A stretch of 64,000 nt of DNA from NCBI RefSeq assembly GCF_002099425.1, contig NW_018343990.1:2542001-2606000 (forward strand), given 5' to 3'. The notes beneath the pieces were generated by a model, which was not told the origin of the DNA, did not search any database, and worked only from the letters and a program-made list of their open reading frames with translations. Shown one piece after another: positions 34,433 to 47,039 of this stretch. The stretch comes from Phascolarctos cinereus. Lineage: Eukaryota > Chordata > Mammalia > Diprotodontia > Phascolarctidae. Within the stretch, counting starts at the first letter, position 1. Each line of letters begins with the position of its first letter. A program made the position numbers and the translations under genes.

Positions 34433-35554
34433 AGACATATAAATAGCTAGCCATAGGCATTTTAAAATCTTTATTCTAAGGATTCTGATTAAGGTTTGTG
34501 TTTTAGAAAGAAACACTATAAATCACTATAAAAAGTTTAAGAAGTTAAAAACCTGCTTGATTGTTGGCATAACTGAAAGATTCCTTGTGAAATACCATAA
34601 TAGCTGCTTTGAAAGCCTATGTGACATTATCTCCATTGCTCTCCATCTCCCCAAACAAGCAAACAAAAACACCACACCCTAAAAACCCAACTAAGTAACC
34701 ACGTCCATCCCTGGAACAAAGGAAATAGGTTTCCAGTTGCAGAAAACCAATAGAAGATCGCCCCCTGCTGGTGGATAGACAGTAGTTCAGTGAGCTTTTA
34801 TTTGCAAAAACAGTCACAGTTGAGTTTCCAAACAAAGGCATTCAGAGAACACCAGTACTTAACTCAATGTCCTCAGGGACACTTACTGGCACCAATTGGG
34901 AAGTACTCAGGTTACAACCCGGTATTAGCAACGTGCAGACAATGGTTATTTTTCTGAGAGAGGTATTAGTGAAAAATAGAATGCCCCCAATAGATTTTTT
35001 TAAAAAATAAGAATTACTATAATTTTAGTTTATTGCAACATCACATTTATGTAGCTTATTTTTGACTGGGTACCTACTTTTAATTTTAAGAGTGAACTGA
35101 AACTTGAACTCTGCAGAGAAAAAAATATTAAGTACCAAGTTAGTTATTAAAAGATCCTCAAGTAAATAATAGATGTCATTAATAGACAGCTAAAGGCTCA
35201 CCTTCCATAAATCCTGGCAAATAGAAACTCAGAGATTATATTTCCCTTTGACTGAAAATTCCTCTGCCTTTAACCACTACCCCTCCCCTCAATGCCCATT
35301 TGGGGGTATTTAAGCATTTCATGGAGTCTGAGAAGGGAACCAGCCTTTGGTAAATCTGACTTAATGATAATCAAGGGGATGATTAGGTTCATGTCCACTA
35401 AGGTCAGGGGTGGAGTTCAGGAGCAAACTGTCCTGGGAAATTCTCCACATGAAAATTTAGAACCTAGAGAATACAACTTAGAGAATTAGTTATTTTTCTG
35501 AGCAATACCTTTCATTGAGAAAAGACCTCTGCCTTTGGTTTCTTAAGAGTAAAG

Positions 35555-36395
35555 CCAAGGCTGGGAAAACTGGAAAATAGTATGGCAGAAACTAGGCATA
35601 GACCAACATCTTGCACTGTATACCAAAATAAGAGTCAAAATGGGTACACCATTTAGATATAAAGGCTGATACTATAAGCAAACAGGAAGAGCAGGAATAG
35701 TTTACCTGTCAGATTTATGGAGAACCGCAGAATTTATGACCAAACAAAAGATACAGAACATTTTGAAATGCCAAAATGGATAAATTTTGTTGCATTAAAT
35801 TGAAAAGGTTTTGCACACACAAAGTCAATGCAACCAAGATTATGAGGGAAGAAAAAAACTGGGTAAGAATTTTTACAATCAGTGTCTTGATAAAGGCCTC
35901 ACTTCTAAAATATATAGGGAACCGAGTCAAATCTATAAGAATAGGGGTCATTTCCCAATTGATAAATAGTAAAAAGAATATGAACAGGCAGTTTTTAGGT
36001 GAAGAAATTAAAGCTACCTATAGTCATATGAAAAAATACTCTAAATCACTATTGATTAGAGAAATGCAAATCAAAACAATGTTGAGGTCACACCTATCAG
36101 ATTGGCTAACATGACAAAACAGGAAAATTATAAATGCTGGAGAAGAAATGAGAAAACTGGAACACTAATGCATATAATGCATTAATGAACTAATGTTTTG
36201 TTTCTTCTTTCTTGTGGTTTCTCCCACTGGTTCTAATTCTTCTTTACAACACGACTGATGTGACAGTAGATTTAATATGAATGTATATGCTGACCTATAT
36301 CAATTTACACCCTGTCTTGGGATGGGGGAGGGGAGAAACGGGAGAAAATTGGAACTCAAAATCTTATGTAAGTGAATGCTGAAAACTAAAAATAA
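35555..36395 (+). mobile_element. 5'-truncated L1: ORF2 end and 3' UTR
   Basis: The sequence corresponds to the C-terminal part of L1 ORF2 (tggcagaaactaggcatagac, FVALN-type KFCCIKLKRFCTHKVNATKI, then SHMKKYSKSLLIREMQIKT). It has a deletion near 36170, followed by the L1 3' UTR (cttctttcttgtggtttctccc and ggaactcaaaatcttatg) and a short A-rich tail. Parallel sequence occurs at 39250-39780 in the neighbouring L1. Confidence 0.8.
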
Positions 36396-36460
36396 ACAAA
36401 CAAACAAATAAATAAGTAAATAAGTAAACAAACAAGCAAATAGACAGATGGATAGATAGA

Positions 36461-36508
<48 letters not shown>

Positions 36509-36535
36509 TAGATAGATAGATAGATAAATAAGTGC
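36391..36535. repeat. (AAAC/AAAT)n followed by (GATA)n(GACA)n(GATA)n
   Basis: The L1 tail grades into AAAC/AAAT units, then GATA x8, GACA x7 and GATA x5. GATA/GACA mixtures are the Bkm-type satellite motif known from vertebrate sex chromosomes but also common as microsatellites. Confidence 0.93.
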
Positions 36536-36540
36536 AGTAA

Positions 36541-39500
36541 AGCCATGGAACCAAGATGGTAGACTAGGGGCAGTTACCCAGCTGAATTCTTCCAACAATC
36601 CCCTCCAAACAGCTCCAAAATAATGCCTTAAATCAGGTTTTAGAGTCGCAGAGAAAACAAAAAGTTGGGATGACACGTTTTTCTAGACTAAGAAAATTTA
36701 AGAGGTCTACTGAAGAAGGCTATGACACTTGGGTGGAGGTCTCTCCAGAGCTTTGAGGTGTAAAGGGGTTGGAAAACTGGTCAGAAAGATTACAGGAGGC
36801 ATTTTGCTGGTACTGGGTACATCTGGTGTTGACCAGCAACTCTATTGCCCATACATAGTTCCAGGTTGAAGTACCAGGGCAGAGAGGAGCAGGGGTCCTG
36901 GTCACAGTTCCGAAGCAGGAGCAGGAGAGCAGGGGCCCTTCCTTGGTAAAGATGAGAGCACAGACCAGAAGAGCAGTGACCATATCTCTCCCAAGATCAC
37001 ATGGCCTTAGAAACACCAAAAACTGGCAGACCCTCAGAACTAGCTCTGAAAATAGCAGCATGAAAAAGCCTGAACCTTGGGACAATGCCTCCTAAACTTC
37101 AGGTGAGCAGGGCCCAACTTTTAACAAAGTTCAAAGTCATGAAATACGCTGAAAAAAAAAAAGCAAAGAACAAAAAAGGCCTTGAGCATGAAAAGCTACT
37201 ACAAGTAGCAGAGAAGACTAAGACAAACACAGAAAAAGACAAAAATGTGAAAAGCCTCAAAGAAAAACGTTAACTGGACAGAAGCCCAATAAGAATTCCT
37301 GGAAGTGATAAAAGGCAAAATAAGGGTGGTAGAGGAAAAACTAGGAAAAGAAATGAGAGTGATGCAAGAAAATTATGAAAAGGGAATTAATAGCTTGGTA
37401 AAAGAGGCACAAAACATACTGAAGATAATAATACCTTAAAAAGTAGTACTGGTCAAATGGTGAAAGAGGCACAAAAATCCATTGAACAAAATAACTCATT
37501 TAAAATTAGAATTAGGCAATTGGATTTTAATGACTCCATGAACATCAAGAAACAATAAAACAGAGTCAAAAGAATGAAAAATAGAAGAAAAAGTGAAATA
37601 TATTATCAGGAAAAAAAACTGACCTGGAAAATAGATTGAGGAGAGATAATTTAAGAATTATTAAACAGAAAGCCATGATCAAAAAATGGTCCTAGACAAC
37701 ATATATCAAGAAATTGTAAAGAAAAGCCATCCTGATACGCAAGAACCAGAGGATAAAATAGAAATGGAAAGAATAAAACGATTATCTCCTGGGATTCCAA
37801 AACAAAAACTCTCATGATTATTTTGGCCAAATTCCAGAGTTTGCAGGTCAAGGAGAAAATACTTCAAACAGCCAGAAAGAAACAATTCAAATACTGTGGA
37901 GCCAGTCAGGATCACACAAGATTTATCAGACTCCACATAAAGAAGCAGAGAGCTTGGAATATGATATTCTGGAGGGTAAAAAAGCTAGGATTACAACCAA
38001 GAATCAGTGACCCAGCAAAACTGAATATAATCCTTTAAGGGAAAAAGGGGATATTTAATGAAATAGAGAACTTTCAAACATTCCTGATGAAAAGATCAGA
38101 GCTGACTAGAAAATATGGTTTCCAATATAAGACTCAAGAGCAGCATAAAAAAGTAAACAAGAGTAATCAAAAGACTCAATAAAGTTAAAATGTTTATATT
38201 CCTATATAGAAAGATGACACACATAACTCCTAAGAAATCTGTCATTATTAGGGTAATTAGGAGTTCACACAGACAGATGGCAGGGATTTGAGTCAGTTAT
38301 ATTGGAATGATCTCCAAAAAAGAAGGGGTGAGAAAGAGAGATGCACTGGGAAAAGGGGGGAGGGAGAGGCAGAGTGGCGAAAATTATCTCACATTAAAGA
38401 GGTACATAAAAGTTTTTACAATGGAGGGGAAATGAGGGGACTAAATGAGGGGGCTGATGGTAGGCAATACTTCAACCTCATTCTCATCAGAATTGGCTTC
38501 AAAGAGGGACACACACACAAATACACTTAGCTGTGTACAGAAATGAAACTAACCAAATAAGGAAATATGAGGGGAAGGGGATAAGATAGAGGATAAGGGA
38601 TGAAGGGGACTGAAATAGGAATTGGTGAGAAGCAAAACAGACCTTTGAGGAAGGACAAGATAAAAAGAGAGAGGATAAACAGAAGAAAATGGGATGAAGG
38701 AAATGCACAGTAATCATAATTGTGAATGTGAATGTGAATGGGATGAGCTCCCCATAAAATGGAAGCAAATAGCAAGAATGGATTAGAAATAAGAATCCAA
38801 CAATATGTTGATTACAGGAGACATATTTGAAACAAACACAATGAATTAAAATAAAGGGCTAGAAAGGTCAAGAATATCAAAGGAATCAATGAAAAAAAAA
38901 AAGAAGGAAGATAGTCTAGCCCTACTAGATTCAAACTGCATTATAAAGCAGTAATTATCAAAACAGTCTGGTAGTGGTGGATCAGTGGAAGAGATTAGGT
39001 AAATGACAGATCAGGCCTACACACCAAGCCGCAGCCCATAAGCGTCCACTTATGGCCCACCAAAAATGTAGAGGATGTTTTCCTCTACATTTTTGGTGGG
39101 CCACCTGAAATCCTTTGGCAGACCACAGGTTGTACAGGCCTGCAACAGGTTATAGTAAATGACCACAGTAATCTAGTATATGATCAACCCAAAGATCCAA
39201 GTTTTTGGGACAAAAACTCATTACTTGACAAAAACTGCTAGGAAAACTGAAAAACAGTATGGCAGAAACTAGGCATAGTACAACATCTCACACTCTCTAC
39301 CAAGATAAGGTCAAAATGGGTACATGATTTCCAGAATAAAGAATGGTATCATCAGCAAATTAAAGGAACATAGAATAGTTTACCTTTCAGATCCATGGAT
39401 AAGGGAAGAATTTACGACCAAACAAGATATATAAAGCATTACAAAATATAAAATAGATAATTTTGATTATATAAAATTAATAAGTTTTTGCACAAATAAA

Positions 39501-40485
39501 ACCAACGCAAACAAAATTAGACAGAAAACTGGGGAAAATTACTGCAAGTATCTCTGATAAAGGCTTCATTTCACAGATATATAGAGAACTGAGTTAAATT
39601 TACAAGAATATGTCATTCCCCAATTGATCAATGGTCAAAGGATATGAACAGGCATTTTTTAGACAAATCAAAGCTATCTATAGTCATATGAAAAAATGTT
39701 CTAAGTCACTATTTATTAGAGAAAGGCAAATTAAAACAACTCTGAGGTACCACCTCCTATCAGATTGGCTAATATGACAGAAAGGGAAAATGACATGCTG
39801 GAGGGGATATGGAAAAATTGTGACATTAATACACTGTTAGTAGAGCTGTGAACTGACCCAACCGTTCTACAGAGCAATTCAGAACAGTGCCCAAAGGGCT
39901 ATAAAACTATGCATGCCCTCTGATCCAGCAACATCATTGCTAGGTCTATATCCCAAAGAGATTTTTAAAAGGAGGGTTGGTGCAGGGAGGCCCTACTTAT
40001 AAAAAAATATTTAGGGTAGCTCTTTTTGTGGTGGTAAAGAATTGGAAATTGAGGGACTGTCCCTTAATTGGGGAAGGGCTAAACAAGCTGTGGTATATGA
40101 TTGTGATGGAATATTATTTTACTATAAGAAATAACAAGGAGCATGATTTCGGAAAAAACCTGGATTTATATGAATTGATGCAAAGTGAGAAGAACTAGGA
40201 GAACATTGAACACAGCAACAGTAATACTGTAAGACAAAGAACTACGAATAATTTATCTATACTCAGCAATACAATGATACAAGACAATCCCAAGACGTAT
40301 GATGGCATATGTTATCCACCTCCAAAGAACTGATATTCTCTGAAAGCAGACTGAAATATACTTTCTTTCCTTGTTTGAGTCTTCTTGTCCAAAATGACTA
40401 ATATGGAAATGTTTTACATGACTGCATATGTATAACCTCTATCAGATTTCTTACCATCTTATGGAAGTGGGGGGGAGAGGGACAG
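36541..40485 (+). mobile_element. L1 with ORF1, start of ORF2 and end of ORF2 (internal deletion)
   Basis: The 5' UTR starts at 36541 (accaagatggtagactaggg). ORF1 remnants run from 37085 to about 38040 (KYC-ASQDHTRFI and LQPRISDPAKL blocks). The spacer is followed at about 38710-38840 by the ORF2 endonuclease start (NGMSSP-KWKQIARMD and the end of the ETH motif region). It then jumps at about 38890 to the 3' half of ORF2 (LALLDSNCIIKQ..., then the C-terminal WKLRDCPLIGEGLNKLWYM and MEYYFTIRNNKEHDF at 40030-40150) and the 3' UTR. Most of the reverse transcriptase is missing and the frames are broken. A hairpin MITE at 39012-39142 interrupts it. Confidence 0.8.
39012..39142. mobile_element. Hairpin MITE (hAT-like ends) inside L1
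   Basis: The ends are inverted (CAGGCCTACACA at the left, CAGGCCTGTACA reading in from the right). The centre is a perfect 22-bp inverted repeat (39054-39075 with 39081-39102) around a 5-base loop. The surrounding L1 ORF2 sequence resumes on each side. The CAGGCCTG-type end resembles non-autonomous hAT elements. I could not identify an exact target duplication. Confidence 0.7.
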
Positions 40486-41239
40486 ATCAAATGATGGAGG
40501 TATTTAAGCAAAAGGAGCATTACAATCCACCAGTCTGGAAAGTGATATCCAGAAACTCTCTTATACACACAGTATGTCATGACAGTTGCCAAGTCTTAAA
40601 ATTAAAACTTACTCAAGATTCATATAACTAAATATGTAAAGGAAATTTAAATAAACAAACTATTAATAATTTTGCATTTATACTTCTGAAGTTCTTAAAG
40701 CATAAAACTGAACTAGACTTTTACTTGTAACTTTGATCTGATGATTTTTTTAACTTTGGGTTTTCAAAGTTCATGTACAAATGCAGTAAGTAATCAGCTC
40801 CATGACAGAGCTCATCTACATCATAAACTTATGCAATGGCAGATGACACCCCACATGAAAACTAAAAACATACCTTTTCAGATTCGACCTTGTTTTGCAT
40901 ACTACATTAAATAACAGTCACACTGTTGTCAAAGCAAAATGACCTGGTTATATGCCTTTGGTTGACTTTGAACTTTGTTTTCATTGAAAAAGTATTTTGG
41001 CAAGAGTTGTGCTACAAAATGTTGAATAACTTTGTTCTTCCCCCATTCCCCCACTCTACTGCTGTATCTGATGGTACTTGAGCTGAGCTTTCGAAGAAGT
41101 TAGGGAGAAGTGAAAAGTGCCTCTACCCTAGTTATGGGTCACATCCTGTGCAAAGGCATAGATGAGTAGCCGACAGAATTCCGATTCTGGAAAGTAAGCC
41201 AGTTTGCCTGAAACATTCAGTACAGTGTATAGAGAATAT

Positions 41240-41690
41240 TATGGCATTTCTGGCAAGGTTAAGTGGAAACTATGTCATGAAGCCTTTAAATATCGGGCTG
41301 AAAAGTTTGTGTTTAATATTAGAGGCAAGAGGAAACCACTGACCATCTTTGAGCAAAGGAATGCATGGTCACCTGTGCATCAGGAATCTTAATTAGGCAA
41401 CAGTTTAGAGAACGCTTTAGAGAGGGAAGAAAATGAAAAGAGGCCAGTTAGAAGGTCATTGTAATATATTGTCCAAGTGGGAGACTATGGTGGTGACCAT
41501 GGGAATAGACCAGTGCAACAGATGTCGTGGAAAAATCAATGACCTGGCAACTGATTGGATTTGGGAAGCGTGAGGGAGATAGAAGAGATTAAGATGGTTC
41601 TATCTTAACAGTTTGGGATAACTGGAAGAGGAGTGGTACCCTCAACAGAAACAGGAAGTTTGAAGGGGGAAAGGGGAAGAATGGTGAAGA
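41240..41690 (+). repeat. Ancient long interspersed repeat, 3' module
   Basis: gaggccagttagaaggtcattgtaatatattgtccaagtggg, gacctggcaactgattggatttggg and ggtaccctcaacagaaacaggaagtttg parallel the copy at 53690-53890. Confidence 0.6.
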
Positions 41691-41697
41691 TAAATTG

Positions 41698-41770
41698 TTA
41701 TATACGTATAATATATGCATTATATATTGTAACATATGTATTATACATATGTGTAACATATGTATAAAAT
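41698..41770. repeat. AT-rich palindromic tract
   Basis: A TATA/CATATG-rich run includes a perfect 10-bp inverted repeat (41732-41741 with 41743-41752, acatatgtat / atacatatgt). Confidence 0.8.
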
Positions 41771-42804
41771 GCCTAAGGGATATCCAAATAGAAATGTCTA
41801 GTAATAGATGATAATGCTGAAGTGGAGTTCAGGAATTTATGGGTGTGGGTGTGTATGTGGGGGTGTATACATGCACATGCACAAATATTTATGTACATAT
41901 ATATAAATTAGGAGCAAGGCAAATAAAAGATACTAAAAGAGCAACTCTCTTGACTCCTGCACTAAATGTCCAGGGAGCAGTAACCCACTCACTAAAGAAT
42001 ACCTTCTGTATTCCCTCCCATCACCCAACCCAGCAAGAACAAACCACCATCACGTAGTTTGTTATTGGTCAACACTGGCAGCAGTCTTTTGGCCGAATTA
42101 CAGTTTACTTCATCTAAAGGGAGTGCACAGTTTTTAAATGATGGCCTTACTTTACATGCCACCACATACTGTTTCATTTCCCCACACCTCATCACTTTTA
42201 AAATTTGCCCAGCTTCCTTTAAACCTCTCATGCTGGGAGATCCTATCCCAAAACTTTCCCCTAAAGTGAGCAATACTCAAGTCTTGTGCAGGCACGTTCC
42301 CTTACATGTGTGATGGTGAAATTCAAGCTGTGGTTGACCAAGGTGGAAGATGTAGGACACAAAAGTTGGTGATTTCTTGGGATGGGGTAGGGCTAAAGTG
42401 GATGGAATAAAGAAGAGATAGAAGAGGGAAGATCTTTTTGCCTCAAGACACAATCATAAGGATAAATGGAACAGGGGCAAATACTTTGCATGCCATTGGA
42501 TGGAAAACTCAGTAGACTGGGGCTTCTATTCTGCCCTAGGCCTGGAATTATTGACCACCAGATAAGGGAGATGAAAGTTCTAGGGTTAATTAGTGCTAAC
42601 ACAACAGATGGAGGGGAGGGGGTAGAAGTAGCCAGTGTAGGTAGCAGTTTGGTCAATGAGTCATTGGTATTTGGCTTTTCTAATTTAAACTGAGTTCACA
42701 CTGAACTTGAATCCCATAAACCTATCCCCACAAGGCATCTCAGATATGGAGCAAGTATCTTGGCTCTCAATCTCTTGATGGAAAGTATTTTTTTTTGTTA
42801 AGAT

Positions 42805-45667
42805 TCACTAATTTATTTATTTTTAGTTTTCAACATTCACATCCACAAGATTTTGAGTTCCAAATTTTCTCCCATCTCGTCCCTATCCCAACCCTAAGAC
42901 TACGTGCATTCTAAAAATAAACAAAAAAATCAAGACTACATGCATTCTGAATACCCTTGCCACTAATCCACCCTCCCTTCTATCTCACCCCTCCTTCTCT
43001 TATCCCCTTCCCCTTCTATTTTCCTGTAGGGCAGGATAGATTTCCATACCCCATTCCCCGTATATCTTATTTCCCAGTTGCACGTGAAAACAATTTTTTA
43101 ACATTTGTTTTTAAAACTTTAGGTTCCAAATTTTCTCCCTGCCTCCTTTGGGCCCCCCCCATTTGAGAAGGCAAGCAACTAGATACAGGTCATACTTGTG
43201 TAGTCATGCAAAATATGGTCCACAGTAGTCATGCTGTGGAAAATTAACTATATTTCCCCTTAATCCTATCTCGCCTCTTGTTTATTCTCTCTTTTGACCC
43301 TCTCCCTCCTAAGCGTTTGCTTCTGATTATCCAATCTGCCCTCCCCTCTATCATTCCCCTGCTCTCTTATCCCCTTCTCCCCTACTTTCCAGTAGGGTAA
43401 GATAGCTTTCCATACCCAATTGTGCATGTATGTTATTCCCTCCTTAAGCCAAATCTGATGAGAGTAAGATTCATTCATTCCCTCCCACCTTCCCCCACTT
43501 CCCTTCCACTGTACAAATCCTTTTTTTGGCTATTTTATGTGAGATAATTTACCCCATTCTACCTCTCCCTTTCTCCTTTTCCCAGTACAACCCTCTCTTA
43601 CCCCTTAATTTCATTCTCCAGGTATCACCCATTCATCTTCAACTCACCCTGTGCCCTCTATCAACTTATCACATATAATTGTTTTTCCCTTCCAACTACC
43701 CTAATACTGATAAAGGTCTCATGAGTTACAAATATCATCTTTCCATGTAGGAATGTAAACAGTTCAACCTTAATAAGTCCCTTATGATTACTCTTTCCTG
43801 TTTACCTCTTCGTGTTTCTCTTGAAAGTCTCCTCTTTCACTGAATAACCATTTTTTCCCCTGAAGGATTATACTGAGTTTTGCTGGACAGGTGATTCTTG
43901 GTGGTAATCCTATCTCCTTTGCCCTTCGGAATATCATACTCCAAGCCCTCTGGGACCCTTAATGTAGAAGCTGCTAAGTCTTGTGTTATCCTGACTGTGT
44001 TTCCACAATACTTGAAGTGTTCCCTTCTGGCTGCTTGCAATATTTTCTCCCTGACCTGGGCACTCTGGAATTTGACTACAATATTCCAAGGAGTTTTCCT
44101 TTGAGGATCTCTTTCAGGAAGCGGATTATTTCCATTTCTATTTTACACTCTGGTTCTAGAATATCAGGGTAGTTTTCCTTGATAATTTCTTGAAAGATGG
44201 TATCTAGGCTCTTTTTTTGATCATGGCTTTCAGATAGTCCAATAATTTTTAAACTATCTCTCCTGGATCTATTTTGCATGTCAGTTGTTTTTCCAATGAG
44301 ATATTTCATTGTCTTCTATTTTTTCATTCTTTTGGTTTTGTTTTACAGTGTTTTGATTTCTCATAAAGTCACTAGCTTCCAATTGCTCCATTCCAATTTT
44401 CTTCAGTAAGCTTTTGGACCTCCTTTTCCATTTCGCCAATTCTGCTTTTTTAAGGCATTCTTCTCCTCACTGGTTTTTTGGAACTCTTTTGCAATTTGGG
44501 TTAGGCTATTTTTTAAGGTGTTATTTTCTTCAGCATTTTTTGGAGGGTTTCCTTTAGCAAGCTGTTGACTAATTTTCCATGATTTTCTTGGATCACTCTC
44601 ATTTCTCTTCCCAGTTTTTCCTCTACTTCTCTTACTTGCTTCTCAAAATCCTTTTTGAGCTCTTCTATGGCCTGGGACTGATTCATATTTTTCTTGGAGG
44701 CTGTGGATGTAGGAGCTTTGATTTCGTTGTCTTCTGGTTATATGTTTTGATCTTCTTTGTTACCAAAGAAAGATTCTATGGTCTGACTTTTTTTGTGCAG
44801 TTTATTATTCACGATCCCAGACAATTACTTGAATTTTAAACTCTTTTTTAAGGTAGGGGTCTGCTTCCAATGTGGAGAAAATACTGTCCCAAGCTTCTGG
44901 AGTTTTGTGCAGCTGTTTTCAGAGGCACTTCTAGGGACCTGTAAGTTTTCAGTTCTTCCAAGGTGGTATGATCAAGAGCGAGGTGTTTGTTCCTTTCCTG
45001 GCTTGTGCTCTGCTCTATGAGTGACCACAAGCACTCTTTTCTGCCTTGGAACTGTGAGGATTCACTCTGCACCACCAGCACAAGCTCCACCATGCCAGTG
45101 CTCCTTCTTGCCCCAGGACTGCCACCCAGAACTGTGATTGAGATCCAAGCATGGGCAAAGCAAGAGAATCTTGCCTCAGCAAAGAGATCCCTGAAATCCC
45201 CCTCTGATCAGTCACTTGATTCCTCCTCAGTCTGTGGGCTGGAAGCTCCAGAAGCTACTGTTGCCCCAGGGCTGTGCAGGTACTGAGGCTGGGAATGAGC
45301 TTCTCTCTTAGTGAGGTCACAGGCTTTTTCTACTGACCTTCTAAGTTGTCTTTGGTGTTTGTGGGTTGAGAAGTCTGGAAATCACCACAGCTGCCCGTGA
45401 TTCAGTACTCTGAGGCCTGCTCCAGGTTAGCTGAGGCCTGTTTTGCCTGCACACCCACGATGAACTGTGCTCCTCTCCCTGCCCGGCACGACAGACCTTT
45501 CTAATCAACCACCCGGGTAGTCTTGGACTGGAAATTTGTTTCACTCTGTCTTTTTGTGGGTTCTGCTGTTCTAGAATTTGTTTAGAGCCATTTTTTTACA
45601 GGTATTTGGAGGGATCTGGGGGAGAGCTCAAGCAAGTCACTGCTTTTACTCCACCATCTCGGCTCTG
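42805..45667 (-). mobile_element. HAL1 (half-L1) on minus strand, near full length
   Basis: Read on the minus strand it begins at about 45667 with the same agccgagatggtggagtaaaagcagtgac start. It continues with 5' UTR, then the ORF1 region (about 44800-43837) with REEKR-like coiled coil, RRDSLKIIGL, KYCGNTVRITQDLAASTL and ITTKNHLSSKTQYNPSGE. ORF1 is interrupted by stops. The purine-rich spacer then joins L1 3' UTR at about 43240-43250, at the same point as in the copy at 20776-23610. The 3' UTR is complete and contains a second copy of the module 'gaaatctatc-tacc-tacaggaaaa-...ggggataagagag', ending ctgaaaactaaaaataa. A short direct repeat (agactacgtgcattct / agactacatgcattct) lies at 42898-42951. 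Confidence 0.85.
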
Positions 45668-45669
45668 TA

Positions 45670-46635
45670 CTCCCTCCCCCCCCAAAAGTCTTCTATTACA
45701 TTTGATTCAGTACAATCTTATCAGACCAAAATATGTGAAGCTTTTTAGATTTTCGTAATTCCCAACCCTTTGTTGGCACTTAATTCCTGGGCAGTGAATG
45801 TCAAGGGATGAAACTAAAGTGACTTTCACTTCAGTAAAATATATATTCACTGCTTATGGACCAGTTTTCATATAACACATCAAATATAACCTATCTGACC
45901 CATTCTCACAAGACCATTCATCAGTTGACTTCTAAAAACACAAAAAATTCTGTGCTTAACTTTTCCCACATGATTTCATTTTGCTTCATTATGGTGTATT
46001 TAGGATAAATCAAAACAAAGAAGGATGGAGTCATTGTGGAAAAATCATGGCACACCCAGGTATGGTTAGTAAATCCCTGCAGACACGGGGTTTTTAACCT
46101 GTTTTATGATATGGACCCCTTTAGCAGTCATGTTAAGGATGCCTTCTCAGAATTTTTCTTTAAAAAATATTCATAATTGAAGGAAATGCTAAATTTCAGT
46201 AATTCAACAGAAAATAAATGTATTTTTCCATCCAACTTCAATGACTTTCTGAAATCTAATGGTTATGTGGACCCTAGGATAAGAATCCTTGATGTGGCCT
46301 AATAAGATCTGCATTAGAAGTAGTTTTGTAACTAAAGATCTACAGGGCACTTTCCTAATAGGAACTTGGAAGGTAGGTTAAACATTAAAATCCTCCCTGG
46401 CATTATTCCAACACAGCCCTGCATCACAGATATGAATCTAGGTCTTGGCTAGTTATTTTCAATTAACTTCTCTTTAGCCAGTAACAAACCTGTGATACAG
46501 CTTTCCCTAAGTTCCCAGGATGCTTTTCTCCCTAGGTTTCCTGTGCATTTCTGTGAAGACAGAAAGTACTTAAATGTAACAGTAACATTACTCCAAGTAG
46601 TAAAAGTGTAATAGGACATGACGGAGTTAATATTA
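45670..46635. other. Intergenic, nothing recognised
   Basis: AT-rich sequence without identifiable repeats or coding features. Confidence 0.45.
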
Positions 46636-46639
46636 TAGT

Positions 46640-46735
46640 CCGATCCAAGAAACATTTATTAAAGATCTGAAACCTGTAAGGCACTATGCTAGATACACAG
46701 ACACTAGACAGAACAAAAACTGTTCTTTACACTTA
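46640..46735 (+). repeat. Ancient long interspersed repeat, 5' module (fragment)
   Basis: caagaaacatttattaaagatctgaaacctgtaaggcactatgctag. Confidence 0.45.
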
Positions 46736-46774
46736 GGACTTAGATTGGGTGGTGGGAGGAAGGGATTGGGGCAA

Positions 46775-47035
46775 ACGGGAATAAGCCTTCATAGAACACT
46801 TACTACGTGCCAAACACAGTACTGGGTACTTTACAAATATTATCTCATTTAACCCTTAAAACAATCCTGGGAAGGTGAGGCTATTACCCTCATTTTACAG
46901 TTGAGGAAACTGAGGCAGAGATCAAGTAACTTGTCCAGGGTGACACAGCTAATAAGTGTCTGAGACTGGATTTGAAGTTGAGTCTTTCTGAGTCCAGACT
47001 CAGTGTTCTATCCATTAAGCCACCTAGAGGCTTCA
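46775..47035 (-). repeat. MIR, full length
   Basis: Reverse order: cacttactacgtgccaaacacagtactgggtactttacaaatattatctcattt, cattttacagttgaggaaactgaggcagag, ccattaagccacctagagg. Confidence 0.85.
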
Positions 47036-47039
47036 ATAC

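Larger units (their letters stand above)
32000..35550. other. Intergenic, mostly unique
   Basis: Only small MIR/CORE-SINE pieces and the AAT repeat are recognised. No exon with splice borders and a sustained frame was found. Confidence 0.45.

Noticed and set aside
36300-36676. Long minus-strand frames of the YLSIYLSVCLSVCLS type
   Set aside because: All three frames are translations of the GATA/GACA microsatellite.
36720-37085. Minus-strand 121-residue frame
   Set aside because: It is antisense to an L1 5' UTR.
43898-45286. Several plus-strand frames of 60-99 residues
   Set aside because: They are antisense to ORF1 and the 5' UTR of the minus-strand HAL1.
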